Shown here: positions 32,177-41,917 of the stretch, one piece after another
Layout: each line of letters opens with the position of its first letter
How positions within the stretch are numbered: the stretch's first letter is position 1
Origin: Mariniblastus sp.
GTDB lineage: Bacteria > Planctomycetota > Planctomycetia > Pirellulales > Pirellulaceae
Direction of reading: 5' to 3'
Assembly (NCBI GenBank): GCA_029251085.1
Contig: JAQXDZ010000086.1
Span: 1-41,917, forward strand
DNA length: 41,917 bases
Notes under the pieces: generated by a model
The model's input: the letters and a program-made list of their open reading frames with translations, nothing else
Told to the model about the DNA's origin: nothing
The model's database searches: none
Program-made: the position numbers and the translations under genes

Positions 32177-33190
32177 TCAATTTAAACTCACCTGATTGGA
32201 TGTATTCTCAGACAAATTCCATCTCCGGATCACATTCAATTGGGCCGGCGTCACCACACCAATTGGCTTGTTACTTCCATCGACTACAACGAGATGCTGA
32301 ACGCTGGGGTCTTTCGCGAACAACTGCTCTGTTGCAAAACAAGTGAGATCACTTGGCACAGTTAGTACAGGTGAAGACATATGTTTCGTCACTTGATAAA
32401 ACTTGGTCTGATTTCCGCGACGCAATCCATATTCATCTACTTCAAAGATTTCATCTAATACAGACTCGTCGTGATTGGCGAGACGCTGGTTCAACTTCAG
32501 GTACCGATGGATATCTGTTTCGGTCAAAATTCCGATGCAACTTCCCAGACGATTAATCACGGGAGCAGCCGTCGCTCGGGCAGCAGTCAACGCCGTTATC
32601 GCGTCAGACATTTGATCATAATCGTGGACTGGCACGACATGCGACATTGCCGACGTGACAAACGGAGATTTTTCAAACCGGTGCCTTAGACCGTAAGAGG
32701 CAGCACTGACTGGTTCATGCCACCCGTTGGTTGTCGATTCAGACGAACTCTGACTAATAGGCTCTTTTGCATTTACCTTCACACTCAAGACAGGGCATTT
32801 CGAATGTCGAATAACGTATTCTGAAACACTACCCAGAATCCACCTCACTAAGCCCGCACGATTGTGAGTCGCCATAATGATTAGATCACAATTTTGTTCA
32901 TCGGCTAATTTCACAATCTCAGGGCCTGGGTTCCCCCTTAAGAATTCATGCCGATACTTGACCTCTGAATCCACCGGAACGACCTTACCAAACTCGGTCT
33001 GCTCCTGAATGATTAATTCATCAATTTCGGGGCGAACGTAGTAAGTCGCAGGAGGCAAAGGGGGAATGGCGACATAACAAAAAATCAGCAACGCCTCATT
33101 TTTTTTCGCCCACGAAGAGGCCAAGTCGACCGCGTCTTGGCAATTTTTAAAATCATCGATAGGTACAAGAATTTTCCGAATGGCATTCAT
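32177..33190 (-). CDS. Universal stress protein fused to a CBS-domain pair
   Basis: 337 residues. Residues 1-142 form a USP domain: MNAIRKILVPIDDFKN, the Walker-like nucleotide motif ATHNRAGLVRWILGSVSEYVIRHSKCPVLSV at the end. A linker (about 145-180) leads to two CBS motifs: SFVTSAMSHVVPVHDYDQMSDAITALTAARATAAPVIN...CIGILTETDIHRYL and VTKHMSSPVLTVPSDLTCFATEQLFA...LVVVDGSNKPIGVVTPAQLNVI. USP domains bind ATP and CBS pairs bind adenosine nucleotides, so an energy or stress sensor is likely. It is read leftward, 87 bases or more before the DUF1080 gene, from ATG 33190. Confidence 0.95.
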   Translation of the reverse strand: MNAIRKILVPIDDFKNCQDAVDLASSWAKKNEALLIFCYVAIPPLPPATYYVRPEIDELIIQEQTEFGKVVPVDSEVKYRHEFLRGNPGPEIVKLADEQNCDLIIMATHNRAGLVRWILGSVSEYVIRHSKCPVLSVKVNAKEPISQSSSESTTNGWHEPVSAASYGLRHRFEKSPFVTSAMSHVVPVHDYDQMSDAITALTAARATAAPVINRLGSCIGILTETDIHRYLKLNQRLANHDESVLDEIFEVDEYGLRRGNQTKFYQVTKHMSSPVLTVPSDLTCFATEQLFAKDPSVQHLVVVDGSNKPIGVVTPAQLNVIRRWNLSENTSNQVSLN

Positions 33191-33440
33191 TGTTTTCTCC
33201 CCTAGAGTTGAAAAGTTCGCTTACGCCATATTCCTTCCGCAAATCGAATGCCAAAACAAAAAAGCTGACGACTTAGCGGGAATTTCTGCACTCGTTCTTG
33301 CCTCCATTCGCGAGCGCTGTGCGACATCACTCGGTGCGCCCCCTGCAACGCGCGCGATTTCGCATCAAACTTCCCCACTGAGGCCATTCGTTTGCCAACT
33401 CATGAACCACCCCTTAGCTGGGATTTGGAAAAACACTCTA

Positions 33441-33467
33441 GCCTCCTGCAAAATGCCTCCTGCAAAA
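33441..33467. repeat. Tandem 13-base direct repeat
   Basis: GCCTCCTGCAAAA occurs at 33441-33453 and again at 33455-33467, separated by one base (period 14). A shorter CTGCAA also recurs at about 33514. It lies between genes, about 250 bases upstream of the USP-CBS start. Confidence 0.75.
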
Positions 33468-33565
33468 CACGATTTGCCATGAAAGCAGGAAAGCTCAAGG
33501 CGCCAACTACTTTCTGCAAGACTTATCGGTGAATTGCATCCGATCAACTCATTCTCTCGACCTGC

Positions 33566-33598
33566 AAAAAAAAATGCACTGACTTAAACATCAGTGCA
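33566..33598 (-). terminator. Intrinsic terminator for katG
   Basis: TGCACTGA (33575-33582) pairs with TCAGTGCA (33591-33598) over an 8-base loop. On the minus strand the stem is followed by nine Ts (33574-33566). It lies 75 bases after the katG stop, which it would terminate. Confidence 0.88.
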
Positions 33599-33672
33599 TC
33601 ATTTAAAATTAAAAGGTCGAGATATCTTTTAAGACCAATCGGGCACAATCTGCCCGGCAACTCGAACCCAGC

Positions 33673-36525
<2,853 letters not shown>

Positions 36526-37656
36526 ATGAACTCCAGTTTTCTCGCCGCATCTCAGCGGATAACGGCCGACGTTTTTGTCTCTCGATCAGCGAACGGCACA
36601 AACCAACAACACCTCGATGCGGCAATCCAGTGGCTCACCCGAGCTCACGACAACAGCCTTGATGGCGGGGTCGCCTATGGATACTGCCTAAGAGGCGGAG
36701 GCTGGAAGCCATCGTATGTCGAAACATCCGGTTATATCATCGAAACGTTTTATGATTTGGCCGAATACCGGAACGAACCCGCCTTAGCCGACCGGGCTAA
36801 GGAAATTGCCGACTGGTTGATGACAGTTCAAAACGATGATGGATCTTTTTCAAATGATCATTTTGAGGTAGGGCAGGGGATTGTCTTTGATACAGGCCAA
36901 GTCCTGTTTGGTTTAGTCCGCGCCTATCTTGAAACAGGCGAACCAAAATTACTTGAGAGCGCGATGCGAAGCGGGCAATGGCTTGCCGATTCGATGGATC
37001 AAGACGGAGCCTGGCGACGCAACACGCACCTAAAAAACATCCACACCTACAACACTCGAAGTGCCTGGGCGATGCTCGAACTGTGCGCGGCCCACGATGC
37101 ACCAGAAATCCAATCCGCAGCACGTCGGAATCTCGACTGGGCAATTACCCAACAATCTGAGGGATGGTTTGAAAACTGCGCTTTCCGCCCCGGTCTTCCA
37201 CCTTTTACCCATACAATTGCCTACGCCATTCGCGGACTCCTCGAAGGGGGACGCTTGCTATCGGAACAACGATTTACCGATGCCGCCACCGAATCAGCGC
37301 AGCAACTTTTAAAATACGTCGATTCTAAAGGGCATATCCCCGGACGAATTGATACCGATGGAAACCCTCGAAGCCGCTCGTGCTGCCTCACCGGAAACTG
37401 CCAACTGGCAATTATCTGGTACAAACTATTTCAGCAGAAGAAGAACCTGGAATTTGAATCCGCCGCTTCACGAGCAATGGATTTTGTCATGTCTGTCCAG
37501 GACATTCGCACCTCCAACCCAGACACCTATGGAGCCATCAAAGGCTCGCACCCGGTTTGGGGAAAATACACTCCTCTCGCCTATCCAAATTGGGCTACTA
37601 AATTTTTCATCGACGCAATGCTCTTGCGCGAACAAAACCAAAAGGCCCCGGCATGA
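36526..37656 (+). CDS. Alpha-helical-barrel protein of a polysaccharide locus
   Basis: 376 residues without a signal peptide. The sequence repeats a helix-pair pattern with hydrophobic and Trp/Gly signatures: AIQWLTRAHD, VETSGYIIETFYDLAEY, AKEIADWLMTVQNDDGSF, DTGQVLFGLVRAYLETGE, NTRSAWAMLELCAAH, NLDWAITQQSEGWFENCAF, THTIAYAIRGLLEGGRLL and CCLTGNCQLAIIWYKLF. This fits an alpha/alpha-toroid like those of terpene cyclases, prenyltransferases and heparinase/epimerase-type enzymes. In exopolysaccharide loci such proteins are seen beside glycosyltransferases. The exact reaction is unknown. The stop overlaps the start of the next gene (ATGA at 37653-37656). Confidence 0.8.
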   Translation: MNSSFLAASQRITADVFVSRSANGTNQQHLDAAIQWLTRAHDNSLDGGVAYGYCLRGGGWKPSYVETSGYIIETFYDLAEYRNEPALADRAKEIADWLMTVQNDDGSFSNDHFEVGQGIVFDTGQVLFGLVRAYLETGEPKLLESAMRSGQWLADSMDQDGAWRRNTHLKNIHTYNTRSAWAMLELCAAHDAPEIQSAARRNLDWAITQQSEGWFENCAFRPGLPPFTHTIAYAIRGLLEGGRLLSEQRFTDAATESAQQLLKYVDSKGHIPGRIDTDGNPRSRSCCLTGNCQLAIIWYKLFQQKKNLEFESAASRAMDFVMSVQDIRTSNPDTYGAIKGSHPVWGKYTPLAYPNWATKFFIDAMLLREQNQKAPA

Positions 37657-38444
37657 CCACTTCACACAACATTTTAAACTGCCGATTTGACGCAGTCAGC
37701 GAAGCGGGAGCAGCCCAGTGGGCGCAAGAGACTCTCCGCTCTGGTAAACGCGGACACATCTCAACAGTTAACGTCGCGATCCTGATGATGATGCGGTCCG
37801 ACGCGCGTCTGAAAAAATATATCGATGATTCAGGTTTAATTGTTGCCGATGGACAACCCTTAATCTGGCTCTCAAAATTATTAAGAAAACCGCTGCCAGA
37901 ACGTGTCGCCGGAGTCGAACTGGTTAATGAACTGGTGAATGTCGCCAGCGAGGAAAAAGCAGGTATCTACCTCATGGGCGCAAAACAGGACATCGTGGAA
38001 GACGTTGCGAAAAACTTAACGGAACAAACTCCCGACGCTCAATTCGTCGGGGTTCAGGACGGATATTTTACGCCCGAAGAGGCAACCGCACGCGCTCAGG
38101 CAATCCGTGAAAGCGGCGCTAAATTACTTATCGTTGCCATGGGCGTTCCACGCCAAGAACAATTCCTGCAAGACCACTGGGAAGACCTTAATGTCCAACT
38201 GGCAATTGGGGTCGGTGGGAGCTTCGATGTAATCGCAGGAAGAACGAAGCGTGCGCCTCAGTGGATGCAAACCGTCGGTTTAGAGTGGTTTTTCCGGCTG
38301 TCGCAAGAACCCAAACGGCTCGCTAAACGCTACCTGATTACCAACTCCCAATTCATCTGGCTGAGCGGCTGGGCTCTTCTCGGCCATCTTTTGGGCCTCG
38401 GAAAAACGACGACACAGTCAGACGCACGCCAACCACTTGTCTAG
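37653..38444 (+). CDS. WecG/TagA/CpsF-family glycosyltransferase
   Basis: 263 residues, the normal length for this GT26 family. Motifs are in order: ISTVNVAILMMMR (about residue 34), GLIVADGQPLIW with the catalytic-site Asp (about 60), LPERVAGVELVNELV (about 78), AGIYLMGAKQDIVEDV, GAKLLIVAMGVPRQEQFL (about 150-168), AIGVGGSFDVIAGRTKRAPQWMQTVGLEWFFRLSQEPKRLAKRY (about 190-230). Family members transfer a sugar (ManNAcA, GlcNAc or ManNAc) to a lipid-linked acceptor. The ATGA overlap with the upstream alpha-barrel gene indicates coupling. The C-terminal tail has a hydrophobic segment (LSGWALLGHLLGLG) that could associate with the membrane. Confidence 0.95.
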   Translation: MTTSHNILNCRFDAVSEAGAAQWAQETLRSGKRGHISTVNVAILMMMRSDARLKKYIDDSGLIVADGQPLIWLSKLLRKPLPERVAGVELVNELVNVASEEKAGIYLMGAKQDIVEDVAKNLTEQTPDAQFVGVQDGYFTPEEATARAQAIRESGAKLLIVAMGVPRQEQFLQDHWEDLNVQLAIGVGGSFDVIAGRTKRAPQWMQTVGLEWFFRLSQEPKRLAKRYLITNSQFIWLSGWALLGHLLGLGKTTTQSDARQPLV

Positions 38445-38571
38445 CCTTATCGAGAATTCCTCAATACAGGATTTTACGAGCGTCTGCTGACCAAGCGTAA
38501 CTGGCCGCCTAAAGTGGTGAGATCAGGCCGGTGCCGAGGATCCGATAATTTTCAGACTATCAATCTTTCGC

Positions 38572-39819
38572 CTAGTTCAAAGAACCGACTGGCGGTACCG
38601 CTGCGATTCCTGAGAGTTGATTTTCCATGATCTGATCAAACGTTGCGGGAAGTAACGAATCGCCACACTGAGCCGCTGAATAAACACCCTCAATTAGATT
38701 CTCGTACCCCTGAACCATCACCTCTAGAGAGAACTCTCGACAGACCTTCGCCCGGGCCGCGATTCCCATCTCAGCACCGCGATCATCTTTCGTCAATATC
38801 TCAAGGATCGCTTGAGACAACGCTTCAATGTCATTCGGCTTGCACAACAAACCGGTAACCCCATGCTCTACTGTATCGATCAGTGACCCAACTTTTGGTG
38901 CAACAACAGGAAGACCACAAGCATTCGCCTCGAGCGTTGAAGCTGGATTGGCTTCCATTTTCGAAGAGAGAACTTTTAAGTCGAGCCCAGCCAATACCTC
39001 TGGAACGTCTGATCGCATCCCCAGCATTCGCACATTATCCTCAAGTCCCAGCTCACGTGTTTTACTCTCGATCGCCGAACGCTCAACTCCATCGCCAACG
39101 ACGACTAAAACGGCATCCGGTAATCTTTGGATCACTTTTGACCAGGCTTCAATCAACATGACGTGCTGTTTTTCTGGCCGCAATGCCGCCACGATTCCCA
39201 CTGCTGGTTGATCGATTGAGATTCCGATCCGCTCTCTCATCGCCGCCTTATCTTGCGGCCGGAACCGTTCCACATCAACGCCATTCCAAACGGTAAAGAC
39301 TTTATTTTCAGGGCACCGCTCGCCTTCAATCAAAAACTGCGAATGGGTCTTAGCACAACCAATAAATCCGTCTGAAATAGGCGACAACATCTGGTTTAAT
39401 CGTTCGACCTTCATCGGGTAGCCCGTAGCGTGCAACGCTGACAGAACCACGGGGACACCCGCACGGTAGGCGGCTAAACGCCCCCAAAACATTCGGTCAC
39501 CTCCGGTTCCGACAGTCACGATGGCATCGATCCGCCGCTCTCGGAGTAACTTCGCCAGCCGGCCAATCACCCCAAGGTCATACTTGTTTTTTAATAGCCC
39601 CACAAACGTTGGAATTTCCTGAGAAATCACTTCACCGAGTTCCGCAAGCTGCTTTAAGCAGCAAAGCTCAGGCTGGAAACGTGTCCGATCCATTTTCCTA
39701 ATGATCTCAAGCAAGAGCGTCTCCGCTCCACCAACCACCACCTCGGTATGGATAAACATCACCCTCAAAGGACCGCGATCCGCCAGTGGAACTAGTTTTT
39801 TAAAATTTCTACCAAACAT
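38572..39819 (-). CDS. GT4-family glycosyltransferase
   Basis: 415 residues with no signal peptide. The N-terminal Rossmann half has VMFIHTEVVVGGAETLLLEIIRKMD; the C-terminal half has GIVAALRPEKQHVMLIEAW, VLVVVGDGVERSAIE and the nucleotide-sugar site SSKMEANPASTLEANACGLPVVA, which is an E-x7-E pattern. These are GT4 signatures of GT-B fold retaining transferases. The donor and acceptor are not predictable. ATG 39819 is the start. It is 20 bases after the end of the deacetylase gene and read in the same direction, so they likely share a transcript, and it is convergent with the WecG-type gene. Confidence 0.95.
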   Translation of the reverse strand: MFGRNFKKLVPLADRGPLRVMFIHTEVVVGGAETLLLEIIRKMDRTRFQPELCCLKQLAELGEVISQEIPTFVGLLKNKYDLGVIGRLAKLLRERRIDAIVTVGTGGDRMFWGRLAAYRAGVPVVLSALHATGYPMKVERLNQMLSPISDGFIGCAKTHSQFLIEGERCPENKVFTVWNGVDVERFRPQDKAAMRERIGISIDQPAVGIVAALRPEKQHVMLIEAWSKVIQRLPDAVLVVVGDGVERSAIESKTRELGLEDNVRMLGMRSDVPEVLAGLDLKVLSSKMEANPASTLEANACGLPVVAPKVGSLIDTVEHGVTGLLCKPNDIEALSQAILEILTKDDRGAEMGIAARAKVCREFSLEVMVQGYENLIEGVYSAAQCGDSLLPATFDQIMENQLSGIAAVPPVGSLN

Positions 39820-39839
39820 TGATGACTACAAAATTGAAT

Positions 39840-40796
39840 TTAATTGAATGTATTTAGAGAGCTCGAAACCGAAGTTTCAGACGACTCTGGAAATAGACTG
39901 GGAAGTGCTTGCGATTGAGCTCGATAAAAATCAATTGCGTCCTGAACCACTAAAACATCCGTTGTCAGTTCAAATTTTGATTTTTGAAGATGGCGAGGAT
40001 CAAACGTCAGTGCGTTTCGAATCCGAATCAACTCTGGATCCCCATGGATGCGCTGAATATGAAAAGGATCCTCTCCAGGGAAATTGTAACCACCGTAAGC
40101 ACTCACCACGCACTCAATGCCATCGGCCCTCGCCATCGCGGCAGCTTGATGACTGAGATCCGGTTTCATCCCAAATGGAAATGCAAAATAACGAACGGGC
40201 TGCTGAACCAGCAGTTCTAACTCCCGTTTCGCAGAGACAATCTCATCATAGATCTCAGGCAAATCCCGCAGGCTACCCATACTCGGATGGTGACGTGTGT
40301 GGGCACCAATTTCAATTCCATTCGACGAGAGCTCACGAAGTTCTTCGACCGTGTTCACGGGAAAAGGCGTGCCGGCATCCTGATCATGGGTAAACGGGGT
40401 TCCCGAGGCGACATTTTCAAGGGTGACAAAATAGGTTGCAGGGATCCCCTTACTGATCAACAGCGGCAACGCTTGATCACAGTTCTCTGCATAACCATCG
40501 TCAAAAGTGAGGTGAACCGCAGGAGTAGTGTTACCCGTCCGCATACGATTCTGAACCTCTTCCAACGATATAAACTCGAAACGCTTTTCCAGCCAGTCAA
40601 TATGCGATTTGAACTGTGAATTGGAAAGCGACCAGGCCACCGGATTAACATCAGCGACGCGGTGATAGTACAAACACTGCAAAGGCATCGCGTTGGCCCG
40701 CTTAGTTGTCCAATGCTTCCACCAGCGATAGGGAAGTGTCGCCTGGCGAAAACACTCAAGCGCTACGATTTTTGAATGATTTTTAATAGACGACAT
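39840..40796 (-). CDS. Polysaccharide deacetylase (NodB-type)
   Basis: 318 residues from ATG 40796 (a GTG at 40811 adds five residues). The NodB motifs are clear: VHLTFDDGYAENC (metal Asp and catalytic Asp, about residue 97), GAHTRHHPSM (the H-x3-H-P metal pair, about residue 168) and FAFPFGM (about 205). Such enzymes remove N-acetyl or O-acetyl groups from polysaccharides. No signal peptide is seen, which suggests action on lipid-linked or cytoplasmic precursors or a non-classical route. It precedes the GT4 gene by 20 bases in the same direction, and the next gene upstream is divergent (41071). Confidence 0.93.
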   Translation of the reverse strand: MSSIKNHSKIVALECFRQATLPYRWWKHWTTKRANAMPLQCLYYHRVADVNPVAWSLSNSQFKSHIDWLEKRFEFISLEEVQNRMRTGNTTPAVHLTFDDGYAENCDQALPLLISKGIPATYFVTLENVASGTPFTHDQDAGTPFPVNTVEELRELSSNGIEIGAHTRHHPSMGSLRDLPEIYDEIVSAKRELELLVQQPVRYFAFPFGMKPDLSHQAAAMARADGIECVVSAYGGYNFPGEDPFHIQRIHGDPELIRIRNALTFDPRHLQKSKFELTTDVLVVQDAIDFYRAQSQALPSLFPESSETSVSSSLNTFN

Positions 40797-41070
40797 TTCA
40801 AGTTGGTGCACATTCAGTGCAACCCAATAAAGTGTATTTTTAGAAGCCTACGTTTTGAATAATAAGGCGGCAAGCGTTTTAAGTTTTATTCGCAAATTCA
40901 CAGTCTTAATTTTCACCAATGACCTACGCTTCGACAGATTACCAATCGTTTTCCGCCCGCGCGATTGAATTGCGCAGGCATTAACCAAAAAACCACTACA
41001 ACCGGACTTGGTTCGGCCAAACGGGGTGACGCCTTTTTTAGCGTTGTCCGCAGTGCTTAGAGGCAGTCGA

Positions 41071-41917
41071 ATGTTACCCTGCAACCTTTCCAATACCTCC
41101 ACCTCTGGCTTCGTTTCGCCCATCCTTGCAGAACGAAAAGCTCAGCAACGGCTGAAGGTCCTGCACGTCATCAACGGTGAGTACTACGCAGGCGCGGAAA
41201 AGGTGCAGGATCTACTTGCACTCCATTCAACCCAGTTCGGCATTGACTCCGGATTTGCTTGCGTCCGTGGTGACCAGTTCCCGCTAAAACGGGAGTGCCA
41301 AGACGCTCCACTGGAGTCTCACAACCTCTCCCACCCCTGGCACTTTGAATCCATCAAGTCCATTGCAAAAATGGTTGAGGCAGGAGGCTTCGATCTCTTA
41401 CACGCACACACACCGAGGAGTGGGTGGGCCGCCTTGTCCGCTGGCAAACTGACCGGTCGCCCCGTGGTTTATACCGTCCACGATATGTTTCTCGGACAGC
41501 AGGCTGGCCTCGTGAGATCCGCTTTTAATCGATACAGTATTCGACGGCTTCAACACGCCGACTTCGTAACCACCGTGTCCCCGGAAACAACCCAACTTGC
41601 AGATCGGCTAACGCTTGGCAAGTCGCGCCGAATGATCCTCAACGGTGTTCCCTCGGCTAAAGATCTCAATCGCCTCGCCCCCGGGAAAACCTGGACATTG
41701 GGCTCCGTTGGTTTGATCCGTCCCTGCAAGGGAATCGAAGTCTTAATCGAAGCCATCGCAATTCTCAAACAACGACAATGCCCAATCGAGGCCACCATCG
41801 TTGGAACCTTTTACACTGAATCCTACAAACAGGAAATCATGCAGCTAGTGAATCGAAACGGTGTGGTGGCTGACATTCACTTCCCCGGATTCACCACCGA
41901 TGTTCCTTCACATCTAA
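41071..41917 (+). CDS. GT4-type glycosyltransferase, C-terminus cut by window edge
   Basis: About 282 codons are visible from ATG 41071 (AGAGG 7 bases upstream) to the window edge. After a ~28-residue leader comes the GT-B start LKVLHVINGEYYAGAEKVQDLL, then GFDLLHAHTPRSGWAA, VVYTVHDMF, SIRRLQHADFVTTVS and GSVGLIRPCKGIEVLIEAIAIL, all typical of GT4/GT1-fold transferases. The E-x7-E nucleotide site lies beyond the window. It is divergent from the deacetylase gene across a 274-base gap that shows no recognisable element. With the genes at 36526-40796 it belongs to a polysaccharide biosynthesis locus. Confidence 0.9.
   Translation, partial: MLPCNLSNTSTSGFVSPILAERKAQQRLKVLHVINGEYYAGAEKVQDLLALHSTQFGIDSGFACVRGDQFPLKRECQDAPLESHNLSHPWHFESIKSIAKMVEAGGFDLLHAHTPRSGWAALSAGKLTGRPVVYTVHDMFLGQQAGLVRSAFNRYSIRRLQHADFVTTVSPETTQLADRLTLGKSRRMILNGVPSAKDLNRLAPGKTWTLGSVGLIRPCKGIEVLIEAIAILKQRQCPIEATIVGTFYTESYKQEIMQLVNRNGVVADIHFPGFTTDVPSHL

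Larger units (their letters stand above)
33191..33672. other. Gap between the USP-CBS gene and katG
   Basis: About 480 bases without a gene. It holds the katG terminator (33566-33598) and a tandem 13-base repeat (33441-33467). The rest, including the promoter of the USP-CBS gene, shows no recognisable elements. Short frames here are not supported. Confidence 0.4.

Noticed and set aside
40848..41123. Leftward 91-residue frame
   Set aside because: It overlaps the start of the rightward glycosyltransferase, has no recognised family and a basic, shadow-like composition.

Overview
The gene content points to a member of the Planctomycetota, probably class Planctomycetia. The window holds a PSCyt1/PSCyt2/PSD1 protein paired with a DUF1501 protein, a DUF1559 prepilin-like protein, a DUF1080 protein, a PQQ-type beta-propeller, a CotH-family protein and many other exported proteins, alongside a complete-looking piece of flagellar machinery. 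This is a judgement from protein families; no 16S or marker gene is present.

Positions 1-11889 are a divergent flagellar locus. Leftward run flgF, flgG and flgA (flgA is cut by the window edge). Rightward run fliL, fliM, fliN, a fliO-like gene, fliP, flhA, a 74-residue membrane protein, a fliA-type sigma factor, a 72-residue Cys-motif protein and two lipoprotein genes. The divergent gap is rich in dyads and carries an exact match to the sigma-28 -10 octamer. fliQ, fliR and flhB are not found between fliP and flhA.

Positions 11952-18010 hold an unrecognised membrane protein and a DUF1501 plus PSCyt/PSD1 pair, the latter with two CBM-like modules inserted. Then come an EAL-HDOD signalling protein (18685), a small hypothetical gene, a secreted protein, a PQQ-type propeller, a TPR protein, a CotH protein with a membrane tail, a DUF6174-chagasin fusion and a PhoD-like phosphatase (to 29418).

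Positions 29450-36075 are read leftward: a DUF1559 pseudopilin-like protein with a His/Asp-rich loop, a His/Cys-rich small exported protein resembling DUF2946, a DUF1080 protein, a USP-CBS fusion and an exported KatG. The DUF1559 and KatG genes are each followed by a hairpin plus T-tract terminator. From 36526 to the end is part of a polysaccharide locus: an alpha-helical-barrel protein overlapping a WecG/TagA/CpsF glycosyltransferase, then on the opposite strand a GT4 glycosyltransferase and a NodB deacetylase, then a second GT4 glycosyltransferase running off the window.

The best candidate for something undescribed is the set of small or lipid-anchored unknowns built into the flagellar operon around fliA (8634-11889). 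They are translationally coupled to, or tightly spaced with, core flagellar genes but match no standard flagellar component that I recognise. No tRNA, rRNA, CRISPR array or insertion sequence was seen.
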